Part shown: positions 23,570 through 33,137 of the stretch, in pieces
Position numbering within the stretch: position 1 is the stretch's first letter
Layout of the letters: every line of letters begins with the position of its first letter
Assembly (NCBI RefSeq): GCF_025989125.1
Contig: NZ_JAPDNR010000001.1
Location: 496,001-560,000, forward strand
DNA length: 64,000 bases
Origin: Chitinophaga nivalis
GTDB taxonomy: Bacteria > Bacteroidota > Bacteroidia > Chitinophagales > Chitinophagaceae
Direction of reading: 5' to 3'
Translations under genes and position numbers: made by a program
Notes under the pieces: generated by a model
The model's input: only the letters and a program-made list of their open reading frames with translations
The model's database searches: none
What the model was told of the DNA's origin: nothing

Positions 23570-23593
23570 TTAAAACTAAATATTTAGTTTTAA
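23570..23593. promoter_or_regulatory. 24-bp perfect palindrome upstream of a TPR gene
   Basis: The two arms, each TTAAAACTAAAT read 5' to 3' on its own strand, meet without a spacer at 23581/23582. The palindrome ends 15 bp before the ATG at 23609. An extra half-site AACTAAA is at about 23554-23560. A dimeric repressor of the MarR or TetR type would fit, but the regulator is not identified. Confidence 0.55.
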
Positions 23594-23608
23594 GATAAAT
23601 ATTTTCCT

Positions 23609-24745
23609 ATGCATAAAACAGGCGTCTTGCTCACCAGCCTACTCCTGGTCTGCTGCCAGCTAATGGCCCAACAACCAATTGACCGGCATCAACTGATGGA
23701 CTATCTGCAAAATCAACAATACAATCAGGCAGTGGATTACCTCCTGCCCAAAGTACAATCTACCGATGCCGGGCAAATAGCCCTGCTGGCCTATACCTAC
23801 TATCAGGCAGGCAAACCCACAGAGGCCATTACGCAGTATGAAAAAGTGCTTACTCTCAACCCGGATCATATTGCCGCACACCAATACCTGGCAGCCCTCT
23901 ATATGCAGCAGGAACGATACCCTGCCGCCATCGATCATTACCAGCAACTCACCCGGCTGCAACCCAACCATGCCGGCCACTTTAAACAACTCAGCTTCGC
24001 CTGGTTTGCCGCGCAGCAACCCGATACCGCTTTTCCGCTGCTCCAGAAAGCCTGGCAGCTCAACCCCGCCGATCCTAAAGTAACTGCCCGCCTGGGAGAA
24101 GAATGGCTTGACCGGAAGAATTATACTACGGCTGATTCCCTATTGCAGGCCTATCTCCGCTCCGACTCTACGCAGGCTCCTGTTATCATGGTAGCCGTCA
24201 GAGCGACTTATTTTCTTAAAAACTATGTTCGCTGCACGGCACTGGGAGAACAACTCATGCGCCTGAACATTGCTTCTCCCAATACTTTCAGCTACGTTAC
24301 AGCGGCCTATTTTCAATTAAAACAATACCAGCAGTGCATTGCTGTAAAGGATTACCTGATGCTCCGCAATGCAGCAGCGGAAAATATTCTGTACTACGCA
24401 GCGATGGCACACACCCAGCTGAAACAATTCCGGGAAAGCAACACGCTCCTGCAGCTATGCATCAGCATGGCCAAATCACCCGGGCTTGATAACTATTATT
24501 CCGGCATGTCTGCCAACTATGAAGCCATGCGGCAATACAAACCGGCAGTAGCCAGCCTGGATACCGCGTGGTACCTGTTTCACCAGCCATTGCGCCAGTA
24601 TAGCATTGGTCGTATCTATGAGGTACATCTCAAAAACAAGCCTGTCGCCGACCGTTATTACAAACGCTACCTGCAGGTGGGAAGGCCTTCTAACGAAAAC
24701 GAAGCAGATATTTATAAATATTTACGCGCCCGCATTGAAAAATAA
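23609..24745 (+). CDS. Secreted tetratricopeptide-repeat protein
   Basis: The 378-residue protein has a signal peptide (MHKTGVLLTSLLLVCCQLMAQQ, cleavage after MAQ likely) and then TPR units across residues about 35-370, such as AITQYEKVLTLNPDHIAAHQ and AIDHYQQLTRLQPNHAGHFK. A periplasmic scaffold is likely. It stands alone between the small HTH gene and acs. The 24-bp palindrome just before its start suggests specific repression. A cysteine pair in the signal region (VCCQ) could also be read as a lipobox, but the spacing is poor. Confidence 0.8.
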   Translation: MHKTGVLLTSLLLVCCQLMAQQPIDRHQLMDYLQNQQYNQAVDYLLPKVQSTDAGQIALLAYTYYQAGKPTEAITQYEKVLTLNPDHIAAHQYLAALYMQQERYPAAIDHYQQLTRLQPNHAGHFKQLSFAWFAAQQPDTAFPLLQKAWQLNPADPKVTARLGEEWLDRKNYTTADSLLQAYLRSDSTQAPVIMVAVRATYFLKNYVRCTALGEQLMRLNIASPNTFSYVTAAYFQLKQYQQCIAVKDYLMLRNAAAENILYYAAMAHTQLKQFRESNTLLQLCISMAKSPGLDNYYSGMSANYEAMRQYKPAVASLDTAWYLFHQPLRQYSIGRIYEVHLKNKPVADRYYKRYLQVGRPSNENEADIYKYLRARIEK

Positions 24746-24857
24746 TTTGCATTTAACACATTTTTTTAGAATTCCTCTACCTAAAGCACCCGGTTTTTCT
24801 TAAATTTAAACCCCGTTAGGAAATGCTTGTACTTAACCAATAAAAATATACGGTGCT

Positions 24858-26771
24858 ATGTCGTACCCATACCAGATCAAAACTATTGAGGAATATCAAC
24901 AGGCTTATCAGCAGAGCGTAATCGACCCGGAAGGTTTCTGGGCTAATGTAGCAGACCATTTTTACTGGCGCAGAAAGTGGGACAAAGTACTGGACTGGAA
25001 TTTTAAGGATCCGGAAATCAAATGGTTCACTGGTGGTAAACTCAATATCACCGAAAACTGTCTCGACAGGCACCTGGGCACACTTGGCAACTCTCCTGCC
25101 ATCATCTGGGAACCCAACGACCCGGAAGAACATCATCGCATCATCACCTACCGCGATTTATACAATAAAGTATGTCAGTTTGCCAACGTACTGAAGAACC
25201 ACGGCGTTAAGAAAGGCGACCGGGTATGCATCTACATGGGTATGATCCCGGAACTGGCGATCGCCGTACTGGCCTGCGCCCGCATCGGCGCCATCCACTC
25301 CGTAGTATTCGGCGGATTCAGCGCACAATCTATTGCAGACAGAATCCAGGATGCGCAGTGCAGCCTGGTAATCACTTGCGACGGCGCCTATCGCGGCGGT
25401 AAGGATATTCCTTTAAAAGCTGTGATAGACGACGCATTGATGACCTGCCCGTCTGTAAAAAAAGTAATCGTATGCACCCGCACCCGCACACCGGTAAGTA
25501 TGCTGAAAGGCAGAGACGTATGGTGGGAAGATGAAATCAAACAGGTGGAAACCCTGGGTAATCCTCCCTGCCCTGCAGAAGAAATGGATGCGGAAGATAT
25601 GCTCTTCATCCTTTACACCTCCGGCTCCACCGGCAAACCCAAAGGCGTGGTACATACCTGCGGCGGATACATGGTATACGCCAACTATACCTTTGTCAAT
25701 ACCTTCCAGTACCAGCCCGGCGAAGTATACTTCTGTACTGCCGACATAGGCTGGATTACCGGTCACAGTTACATTGTATACGGCCCGCTCAGCGCAGGCG
25801 CTACTACCCTGATGTTTGAAGGGGTACCTACCTATCCGGATGCCGGCAGACTGTGGGAAATCACCGATAAATTCCGGGTAAATACCCTCTATACCGCGCC
25901 AACGGCTATACGTAGCCTGATGAGCTATGGCCTGGGTCCCGTAAATCATAAAGACCTCAGCTCCCTGAAAAAACTGGGCAGCGTAGGCGAACCAATCAAT
26001 GAGGAAGCATGGCACTGGTTTAAAGATAATATCGGAAAAGGCAGATGCCCGATTGTAGACACCTGGTGGCAAACAGAAACCGGTGGTATCATGATTACAC
26101 CGATTGCCGGTGTGACCAATGAAAAACCTGGTTATGCCACCCTCCCTTTACCAGGCGTACAACCGATTCTGGTAGATGAAAGCGGAAAAGAAGTAAAAGG
26201 CAATGGCGTAAACGGTAATCTGTGTATCAAATTCCCATGGCCAGGTATGTTACGTACCACCTATGGCGATCATGAACGCTTCCGCAAAACCTATTTCTCT
26301 ACCTACGAAAATCTTTACTTCACCGGCGACGGCTGTCTGAGAGATGAAGATGGTTATTACCGCATCACCGGCCGTGTGGACGATGTACTCAACGTAAGCG
26401 GCCACCGTATTGGTACTGCAGAAGTAGAAAATGCCATCAACATGCACGCAGGTGTTGTGGAAAGTGCTGTGGTAGGTTATCCGCACGATATTAAAGGCCA
26501 GGGCATCTACGCCTATGTGATCACCGAAAGGTTAACACATGATCCGGAACTGACCAAAAAGGATATTGCCCAAACGGTATCCCGTATCATTGGCCCTATC
26601 GCCAAACCGGATAAGATTCAGTTTGTAAGCGGCCTGCCCAAAACCCGTTCCGGTAAAATCATGCGTCGTATCCTGCGCAAAATTGCAGAAAACGACCTGG
26701 ATAATTTAGGTGATACCAGTACGTTGCTTGATCCTGCTGTTGTAGAGGAAATCAAACGCGGAAAAATATAA
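24858..26771 (+). CDS. acs: Acetyl-CoA synthetase
   Basis: The 637-residue enzyme converts acetate, ATP and CoA to acetyl-CoA by way of acetyl-AMP. The adenylate-forming signature LYTSGSTGKPKGVVHTCGGY is complete at about residues 252-271; the acetate-pocket region WWQTETGGIMITP is present, and the A10 motif PKTRSGKIMRRIL carries the catalytic lysine that is usually controlled by acetylation. The length and the N-terminal motif DHFYWRRKWDKVLDWNF are typical of Acs. A strong hairpin terminator follows. No acetylase or deacetylase gene is adjacent. Confidence 0.97.
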   Translation: MSYPYQIKTIEEYQQAYQQSVIDPEGFWANVADHFYWRRKWDKVLDWNFKDPEIKWFTGGKLNITENCLDRHLGTLGNSPAIIWEPNDPEEHHRIITYRDLYNKVCQFANVLKNHGVKKGDRVCIYMGMIPELAIAVLACARIGAIHSVVFGGFSAQSIADRIQDAQCSLVITCDGAYRGGKDIPLKAVIDDALMTCPSVKKVIVCTRTRTPVSMLKGRDVWWEDEIKQVETLGNPPCPAEEMDAEDMLFILYTSGSTGKPKGVVHTCGGYMVYANYTFVNTFQYQPGEVYFCTADIGWITGHSYIVYGPLSAGATTLMFEGVPTYPDAGRLWEITDKFRVNTLYTAPTAIRSLMSYGLGPVNHKDLSSLKKLGSVGEPINEEAWHWFKDNIGKGRCPIVDTWWQTETGGIMITPIAGVTNEKPGYATLPLPGVQPILVDESGKEVKGNGVNGNLCIKFPWPGMLRTTYGDHERFRKTYFSTYENLYFTGDGCLRDEDGYYRITGRVDDVLNVSGHRIGTAEVENAINMHAGVVESAVVGYPHDIKGQGIYAYVITERLTHDPELTKKDIAQTVSRIIGPIAKPDKIQFVSGLPKTRSGKIMRRILRKIAENDLDNLGDTSTLLDPAVVEEIKRGKI

Positions 26772-26778
26772 TCCTGCA

Positions 26779-26821
26779 GGATTCAGGAGAAGCACACAGG
26801 CTGTTATCTTCTCCTGAATCC
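26779..26821 (+). terminator. Terminator of acs
   Basis: A 14-bp perfect stem (26779-26792 with 26808-26821) with a 15-nt loop, followed by TTAATTTTA. The ATG of the next gene is 14 bp further on, so that gene likely uses readthrough or a promoter inside acs. Confidence 0.75.
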
Positions 26822-26834
26822 TTAATTTTACTGC

Positions 26835-27776
26835 ATGCGGACCTTCCTGAAAAGAATAGCCTGGGTTTTCTTGTCCCTACTGCTACTGATCAACTTTATA
26901 GCGGCATTTCATGCCTGGAAATTCACCCATTTTTATGATGACGGCGGGCGGAAAAACAAGTTGCCCGAACAAATGAGTGTCAGTGAAAAAGTACAAATGA
27001 TCCTCTTTGGTGTACGCATCGCCAAATCTGCCACTACTACCCATCCAACCGTTCCATACGAAACCGTTATCCTGCACACTTCCGATCACCTGCGACTCGA
27101 AGGCTGGTGGATACCTGTACGCAAACCCTTGGGGACCGTCATTCTCTTTCATGGCTACAATGGTAACAAAGGCACCCTTTTCCCGGAGGCAGACCGTTTC
27201 CGGGCCCTTGGCTACAACACTTTCCTGGTGGATTTCAGGGCGCATGGCAACAGCGAAGGCCTCACCTGCACCATTGGCTACCGGGAAGCGGAAGATGTAA
27301 AACTCGCCTGGGATTATGTACAACATAAAAGCAAACAACCGGTGGTATTATGGGGCGTAAGTATGGGTGCAGCCGCTATCATGAAAGCGATACCGGAATA
27401 TCAGCTCACACCACAGAAAATAATCCTGCAGTGTCCTTTTGCGACGCTCACCGATGCCGTAAAAAGCAGGATGCGCGCGGTACACATACCACCTGTACCC
27501 TTATCTCAGCTGCTCACTTTCTGGGGCGGACTGGAACTGGGTTTCCGGGGAGCAGCATTTAAACCAATGGCATATGCCCGGCAGCTGCATATGCCGGTAT
27601 TATATTTTTATGGGAAAGAAGATATACGGGTAACCGCGCAGGAAACGCAGGCGGTATTCAGCAATCTGGCCAGCAAGCAAAAGAAGCTGCATATATTCCC
27701 ACATGCCGGACACCAGTCATTTTGTGGCAAGGATGCCCCTGTGTGGATGCGGGAGGTGACCACCTTCCTGCAATAA
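26835..27776 (+). CDS. Alpha/beta hydrolase with N-terminal membrane anchor
   Basis: The 313-residue protein has an N-terminal hydrophobic helix (about 8-27), then an alpha/beta hydrolase fold: oxyanion loop VILFHGYNGNKGTL, nucleophile elbow GVSMGA with S176, and a late catalytic His in FPHAGHQSF (about 293). The acid is probably the Asp in YGKEDIRVTA. It resembles the BEM46/YfhR-like membrane-bound hydrolases; the substrate is unknown. The anchor would place the catalytic domain in the periplasm or on the inner membrane. It follows acs closely in the same direction. Confidence 0.85.
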   Translation: MRTFLKRIAWVFLSLLLLINFIAAFHAWKFTHFYDDGGRKNKLPEQMSVSEKVQMILFGVRIAKSATTTHPTVPYETVILHTSDHLRLEGWWIPVRKPLGTVILFHGYNGNKGTLFPEADRFRALGYNTFLVDFRAHGNSEGLTCTIGYREAEDVKLAWDYVQHKSKQPVVLWGVSMGAAAIMKAIPEYQLTPQKIILQCPFATLTDAVKSRMRAVHIPPVPLSQLLTFWGGLELGFRGAAFKPMAYARQLHMPVLYFYGKEDIRVTAQETQAVFSNLASKQKKLHIFPHAGHQSFCGKDAPVWMREVTTFLQ

Positions 27777-27784
27777 AATCAAAA

Positions 27785-27812
27785 AGCGCGCACCATACGA
27801 GTGGGGCGCGCT
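27785..27812 (+). terminator. Possible terminator of the hydrolase gene
   Basis: A 7-bp GC-rich stem (27785-27791 with 27806-27812) 8 bp after the stop codon. The tail CTCTTCAC is only weakly T-rich. Confidence 0.4.
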
Positions 27813-27980
27813 CTTCACAGGAACTGACCCGCTATATATATTGGAGTCATGACGCAGCAAAGCCTTTGGGGGTTTCACTACGCCACTAGATGCCGCTCAT
27901 CTGTTCGCTGTTATACACTAAAACAAAGATATTCTCATTGGCTGCCACCACCACTCACCCTTTTATTTTTCACAAAAACC

Positions 27981-28547
27981 TTACCGGCGTATTACAACGG
28001 GCGTACCCACTTTTATAATTTCATACAACTCGTTCACATCCGCATTTTTCATGCTGATGCAACCCAGGGTCCAGTTAATGCGGCTTTCCACATAGTTATC
28101 CCGGATACCGGAATCATATTCTACCCCATGAATGCCAATACCGCCGCCAATAGTGGCGTTGGCCGACAAGGTACCGGCTGACTGGCGTTCATGAAACTTC
28201 TGCCAGGATATGTCATTGGGATAGTCGAGCAACATAAACCGGCTCCAGCTTTTATCTACTCTTTTGCTTAAAATATGAAAGGTACCTTCTGGTGTTCTGC
28301 GGTCGCCTTCCGACACTTTATCTGTCTGATCGCGGTTGCCGAATACTACCTTGTAGATTTTCCGCAATGTGGCATCTTCATATAAATATAAACGGTAGTC
28401 ACTCTTGTCTATCAGTAGAAAAATTTTATCCGGATCAATGTTGGCAGTCGTTAACCTTACATTATACAAATCATTGTTGCTGACAAAACCAGCTAACGGC
28501 AGCACCAATAACAGGGCTGCATACCAATAGTGTCGGTATCTTCTCAT
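27981..28547 (-). CDS. L,D-transpeptidase (YkuD family)
   Basis: The 188-residue protein has an N-terminal signal or anchor (about 5-22) and a YkuD domain with KSDYRLYLYEDATLRKIYKVVFG, then RRTPEGTFHI. The active-site pair is H140 in GIGIHGVEYD and C163 in NWTLGCISM, where the usual S/R before GC is replaced by TL, as in several Bacteroidota members. It crosslinks or anchors peptidoglycan in the periplasm. It is monocistronic, between an M16 protease gene and the convergent hydrolase. Confidence 0.87.
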   Translation of the reverse strand: MRRYRHYWYAALLLVLPLAGFVSNNDLYNVRLTTANIDPDKIFLLIDKSDYRLYLYEDATLRKIYKVVFGNRDQTDKVSEGDRRTPEGTFHILSKRVDKSWSRFMLLDYPNDISWQKFHERQSAGTLSANATIGGGIGIHGVEYDSGIRDNYVESRINWTLGCISMKNADVNELYEIIKVGTPVVIRR

Positions 28548-28603
28548 AGGATGATTAAAAATATGCTGATAACGCAGCAGGATAAATATTTATTGTATAA
28601 AGC

Positions 28604-28650
28604 ATAAAGCTATCAATATGGGAGGAAAAATCCCACACTGATAGCTTTAT
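28604..28650 (-). terminator. Hairpin terminator of the M16 protease gene
   Basis: A 12-bp outer stem (28604-28615 with 28639-28650) with a smaller inner stem (TGGGA/TCCCA). It lies 23 bp after the protease stop on the minus strand; the following tail is GCTTTATAC, and the plus side has ATTTTTAT. Confidence 0.65.
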
Positions 28651-28672
28651 ATTTTTATACGGAATGGAAAAA

Positions 28673-31609
28673 TTAGTATCCGAAGATTTCTTCCATAGAG
28701 AGTTTTTTCACAGCTCCGTATTTTTTCAGTTCATCCAGGCTGATTTTCTTTTCAGAAGCCACAATACAGTAGGTATAAGGCTTATGAGCAATATTCTCAT
28801 CATGGAATTTTTTCACATCGTCAAAATTCATCTTGTCAATAGACTCATACACCTGTTTACGGATATCTGTATTCAGTCCCAGTCTTTGTGCAGCCAGGTA
28901 GCTGAAAATGATACCGTCGTTGGTGATACGTTCTGTTTCAATATCCTGTTTCATGCCTTCTTTGGCAGTCTGCAGTAATTTATCAGAACGGGGAATGTCA
29001 TTCAACAACTCATTCATACCGGAGATAGCATCATTCATTTTATCTGCCTGACTACCTACATAAGCCACTTCAGAATAACGCTCGCCTTTTTTATCCGGGG
29101 AAGAATAAATAGCGTAGGTAGAATATGCCAGCGCTTTGGATTCCCGGATGGTCTGGAATACAATGGAGCCCATACCACCACCGAAGTAGTTATTGAACAG
29201 GCTTATAATGCCGGTTTTTGCCGGATCATAGGCCGTTGTATTTCTCAACCAGTTGATCTCTGTTTGTACCATATCATAATCTGCAAAGTATACCTGGTTT
29301 TTATCCTGGTTATCTTTGGGGAATACAGCGGCTACCGGGGCTGGTTTAAAGCTTGCCGGCAGGGTATGCAGTTTTTTGATATCTGCAGCTGCATCAGCCA
29401 GCGGCTGAGGGCCGTAATAAATGATACTGTGTTTATAGGATGGTAACTCGTGCAGGATATTAGTCAGCTCTGCAGCGGTCAGTCCATCCAGTTCGGCCTG
29501 GCTCAATTGGTTATTGAAAGGATTTTTGGCGCCATACATGGCATAGCTTACCACTCCTTTCATGATAGCCGTTTTATTGAGCTTACTATCTGTCCGGGAT
29601 TTCTGTATCCGGCCTTTTAATGCCGCCAGCGCTGCTTCATCCGGCTGACAGTTGGCTATTACATGCTCAAACAGGGTTACTGCTTTGTCGAAGTTTTCCT
29701 GCAAGCCACTGATAGTAATGGTGGTATTTTCGCTGCCGGCAGACACGCTGAAGTTGCAGGCAATATTATAGAACGCCTTGCTGATTTCTTCGGAAGTGTA
29801 TTTGTCCGTGCGGAGGAACTGCAGATACTGGGCAGCAAGCGCCAGTTTTTTGTTATTCCAGTTACCTACGTCGAAACGGTAGTACAGGCGGAATAAACCA
29901 TTGTCTTTATTCTGCACATACATTAATTCAGTATTACCAACAGGTACTTTCTGTATATCCTTTTCGTAGTCCAGCCACTGTGGTTTTACCGGTGTAGCCG
30001 GCAGGGCATTTACCTGCTGCAGGAAAGTAGACTGTGCTTCGCGGTTCACCTCTATGGGTGTAATAGTGGGCTTTTCCACCTTTGCGATATTCTTGTCTTC
30101 GCCTTTACGTTTGTATACCAACACATAGTTATCGTTGAGGTATTTATTGGCGAAATCAACGATCTGCTGTTTGGTAACGTTGCTCATGGCATCCACGAAA
30201 GCTACATCATGCTGCCAGTTCTGGCCTTTGCTTTTAATGAAAGCATCCATGATGGAGGAAGCGCGGTTGTTATTATTTTCCAGGCCCTGTAACTGAGACA
30301 GTTTGGCGTTATTCACAATGGCTTTCACCAGGGTTTCGTCAAACTCTCCTTTTTTCAGGATATCCAGTTGACCCAGCAACAGCGTTTTCACTTCTTCCAG
30401 GGTCTGGCCTTGTTTGGCCTTTCCGCTGAGGCTCAGGAAGGAGTAGTCTTTCCAGTTCAGGGTACCAGCGCTGGCATTCAGTGTTTTCTGTTGTTTGTTG
30501 ATGTTCAGATCCAGCAGGCCTGCTTTTCCATTTTGCAGGATATCAGACAATACCCCCAGCAGTACGGTGGATTTTACATCTAAGGCACCGGGCATTCTGA
30601 AAGCAATATCTACGCTTTCTGCATCCGGACCGAATACTTCTTTCACGATAGGCGCCTTGATCGGAGCTTCCGGTGCCGGTTTGTATTCTTTAACCGGTTT
30701 AGCTTTCATATAGCTGAATTTCTGATCGAGGGTTTTGATCACATAATCCGGATCAAAGTCACCCGCCATCACGATCGCCATATTATTGGGTACATAATAT
30801 TCATTGTAGAACTGGCGGATCACCTTGAGGTTTGGATTTTTCAGGTGTTCCACAGTACCAATGGTAGACTGTTGTCCGTAATTGTGGGTAGGGAATAAAG
30901 AAGCCAGCAGTACTTCATATACTTTGCGGCCGTCGTTGTCCAGTCCCCGGTTTTTTTCTTCGTATACCGCTTCCAGTTCTGTGTGGAACAGGCGGAATAC
31001 GGGGTCTTTGAATCTTTCTGCCTGAACGGTCAGGTATTTATCGATGGCATTGGAAGGAATATCTTCTTCGTACACCGTTTCTTCCACCCAGGTATGTGCG
31101 TTGGTGCCCTGAGCGCCCATTGCCGACATCATTTTATCGTATTCGTTGGCAATGGCATATTTGGCGGCCACACCGGAAATACTGTCTATCTGCCGGTATA
31201 CGCCTTTACGGGCGGCCGGATCGGTGGTTTGGTTATACTTGTCATACAGATTTTCTATCTGTACCAGGAGTGGTTTTTCTTTTGCCCAATCCAGTGAACC
31301 ATATTGCTGGGTACCTTTAAATAACAGGTGCTCCAGGTAGTGTGCCAGGCCAGTGTGGTCTTTAGGGTCATTGTCGCTCCCGGCACGGGTACCGATCAAT
31401 GTCTGGATACGGGGTTCTTTGTTGTTAACGCTTAGAATAACGGTCAATCCGTTCTTCAGGGTGTAGAAACGTGCCTTCATAGGATCATTGGTAACATACC
31501 TGTAGGTATATCCCCCAGAAGCAGCGTCTTTCCATTGGTATTTGCCCTGTGCTCCGGCTGTATACAGCGAGGTAGCTAACAAAAATACTAATACGACTCT
31601 TTTGAGCAT
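28673..31609 (-). CDS. M16-family zinc metallopeptidase (pitrilysin-like)
   Basis: The 978-residue protein has a signal peptide (MLKRVVLVFLLATSLYTAGAQ) and two M16 halves. The inverted zinc motif is H90-Y-L-E93-H94 in TGLAHYLEHLLFKGT, and the extra glutamate about 75 residues later lies in ERFKDPVFRLFHTELEAVYEE. The C-terminal half (about 520-978) has the non-catalytic M16_C fold with the RxxxxxxY-type region NYFGGGMGSIVFQTIRESKALAY. It probably degrades peptides in the periplasm. It is transcribed alone. Confidence 0.92.
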   Translation of the reverse strand: MLKRVVLVFLLATSLYTAGAQGKYQWKDAASGGYTYRYVTNDPMKARFYTLKNGLTVILSVNNKEPRIQTLIGTRAGSDNDPKDHTGLAHYLEHLLFKGTQQYGSLDWAKEKPLLVQIENLYDKYNQTTDPAARKGVYRQIDSISGVAAKYAIANEYDKMMSAMGAQGTNAHTWVEETVYEEDIPSNAIDKYLTVQAERFKDPVFRLFHTELEAVYEEKNRGLDNDGRKVYEVLLASLFPTHNYGQQSTIGTVEHLKNPNLKVIRQFYNEYYVPNNMAIVMAGDFDPDYVIKTLDQKFSYMKAKPVKEYKPAPEAPIKAPIVKEVFGPDAESVDIAFRMPGALDVKSTVLLGVLSDILQNGKAGLLDLNINKQQKTLNASAGTLNWKDYSFLSLSGKAKQGQTLEEVKTLLLGQLDILKKGEFDETLVKAIVNNAKLSQLQGLENNNNRASSIMDAFIKSKGQNWQHDVAFVDAMSNVTKQQIVDFANKYLNDNYVLVYKRKGEDKNIAKVEKPTITPIEVNREAQSTFLQQVNALPATPVKPQWLDYEKDIQKVPVGNTELMYVQNKDNGLFRLYYRFDVGNWNNKKLALAAQYLQFLRTDKYTSEEISKAFYNIACNFSVSAGSENTTITISGLQENFDKAVTLFEHVIANCQPDEAALAALKGRIQKSRTDSKLNKTAIMKGVVSYAMYGAKNPFNNQLSQAELDGLTAAELTNILHELPSYKHSIIYYGPQPLADAAADIKKLHTLPASFKPAPVAAVFPKDNQDKNQVYFADYDMVQTEINWLRNTTAYDPAKTGIISLFNNYFGGGMGSIVFQTIRESKALAYSTYAIYSSPDKKGERYSEVAYVGSQADKMNDAISGMNELLNDIPRSDKLLQTAKEGMKQDIETERITNDGIIFSYLAAQRLGLNTDIRKQVYESIDKMNFDDVKKFHDENIAHKPYTYCIVASEKKISLDELKKYGAVKKLSMEEIFGY

Positions 31610-31759
31610 ACAGAAACTTTAGCTGGTGATTGATTTTATTGTTATATCAAATATAACCGGAAGTGAAAAAATATAGCAGGAAAATAACACAGAATTGTAT
31701 GAATGGTATGCACAAAAAAGTAGCAATCGATTGCCATTATCGATGATATGGAGGTGAGA

Positions 31760-32140
31760 TCAGATATTTTCGCGGTAATGAGGCACCCAGGGTGTCAGGC
31801 TGTTAATGAGTACTGGCTGGGTTTTCACAATGATCACATGTGGTAGTGAAGGGATGATATTGCTTTTCCGGATGTTATTATTTTTTTTCTCCGGCCGGGT
31901 GCTGGTAATTTTCCCCGTAGCTGTTACCGTTGGTAATCCGGGATAGGTTGTGCCGGGACTATTGACATCAACGGGTAACAATTGTGGTGTGGGAGCAGGT
32001 TGTATCGTAACGGGTGGCAACGGAATCTTTCCGCTTTCCCTGAATTCGGGTTTCACGCCCAGTAACCGCCTGTCACAGGAATGAAGCCATGCGATACAAC
32101 CAATACATGCCATGAAGGCAGCAATTGAACGCATAAACAC
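31760..32140 (-). CDS. Putative lipoprotein, Pro-rich
   Basis: The 126-residue product has a lipoprotein-type signal ending in AWLHSC, with the Cys at about residue 22. The rest is Pro- and Thr-rich with no recognised domain. The gene follows the outer-membrane protein gene by 23 bp in the same direction and closes the sigma-factor operon, so it is likely a partner at the envelope. A start at the third codon is equally possible. Confidence 0.6.
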   Translation of the reverse strand: MFMRSIAAFMACIGCIAWLHSCDRRLLGVKPEFRESGKIPLPPVTIQPAPTPQLLPVDVNSPGTTYPGLPTVTATGKITSTRPEKKNNNIRKSNIIPSLPHVIIVKTQPVLINSLTPWVPHYRENI

Positions 32141-32163
32141 AATTTTGAGTATGGCTAAAAAAC

Positions 32164-33120
32164 TCAGAATCCATTCAGGCGTAATCCGATTGAGAAGGGA
32201 TATTGTTGCAATCCATAATCATGCAGCGGTGTCAGGGCAAAATTTGCATACAACTTAACAGGTCCGTAACCTAATTCGCTGGTGAGCCCGAAGCGCCACT
32301 TGTTCAGATTAAAATCGTCTGTTTTTCTGACTTTACCTCTTTCTTCACTTATTTGTTTGGTTCTGGACTTGAGCAGATAACCACCAGAGACACCAAAGCT
32401 TACCTGAAACGCGCGACCCGGGCGGGCAGGATTAGAATTAAAGTTTAGCATTACCGGTATTGAAATGTATTCGGCAAAAAGCTTGTTCTTTGAAAATTCT
32501 ACTGTGTCTCGTACGATCTGTGTCGGATACCCTGGTTGATAGGTGATATTTCTAGCATATCTGTAGTTATTCATCTCCAGTCCCAAAGCATATAACAAGT
32601 TAAGTTTGTGTTTTGTTATATTAAGTCGCTGTTGAAACAGCCAGATATTAAAATTGATGGATTTCCCGGTAATCAGTTTAAACTCAGACGGCGTAAGCGG
32701 CGCGCTGGCAGCCCGTGGTGCGAAAGAAGCCAGGCTACTGGCAGAATAGCCGTCGTATACCTTGGATTGCATGGCCAATGCGCCATTGAAATACGTGGTA
32801 TGGTTGGGATAGAAATTCATGAAACCGGCGCCATAGTAGTCGCTGCGGTCAATATAGTTATTGAATCCCAGGTCGAAAACGAACCATTTGGTTTGCAGGT
32901 TTTTCTTGAGTTTGTTGCGGGCGTAAACGGTATCCCGGTAAAACTTATAGCTGTTACGGCCTTTTTCGTTTTTGCCTTTTATGATGATCAGACCTTTGAT
33001 CTGAATGGTATCCGGCGGCGGAGGTGTGGCCGAAGCAGATGGGGTAATACCTGCATTTTGCGCATGTACCCACCCACCACACAATACCAATAACAAAATG
33101 AGTAAAATTTTATGCTTCAT
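32164..33120 (-). CDS. Probable outer-membrane beta-barrel protein
   Basis: The 318-residue protein has a signal peptide (MKHKILLILLLVLCGGWVHAQ) and then alternating hydrophobic/polar strands with aromatic ends, for example FVFDLGFNNYIDRSDYYGAG and FGLTSELGYGPVKLYANFAL, and ends in a Phe. This is the pattern of PorT-like or OmpW-like barrels in Bacteroidota. It lies 17 bp after the anti-sigma gene, so it is probably a target or sensor partner of that regulator. No ligand can be inferred. Confidence 0.7.
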   Translation of the reverse strand: MKHKILLILLLVLCGGWVHAQNAGITPSASATPPPPDTIQIKGLIIIKGKNEKGRNSYKFYRDTVYARNKLKKNLQTKWFVFDLGFNNYIDRSDYYGAGFMNFYPNHTTYFNGALAMQSKVYDGYSASSLASFAPRAASAPLTPSEFKLITGKSINFNIWLFQQRLNITKHKLNLLYALGLEMNNYRYARNITYQPGYPTQIVRDTVEFSKNKLFAEYISIPVMLNFNSNPARPGRAFQVSFGVSGGYLLKSRTKQISEERGKVRKTDDFNLNKWRFGLTSELGYGPVKLYANFALTPLHDYGLQQYPFSIGLRLNGF

Positions 33121-33137
33121 ATGCTATTACCATAATT

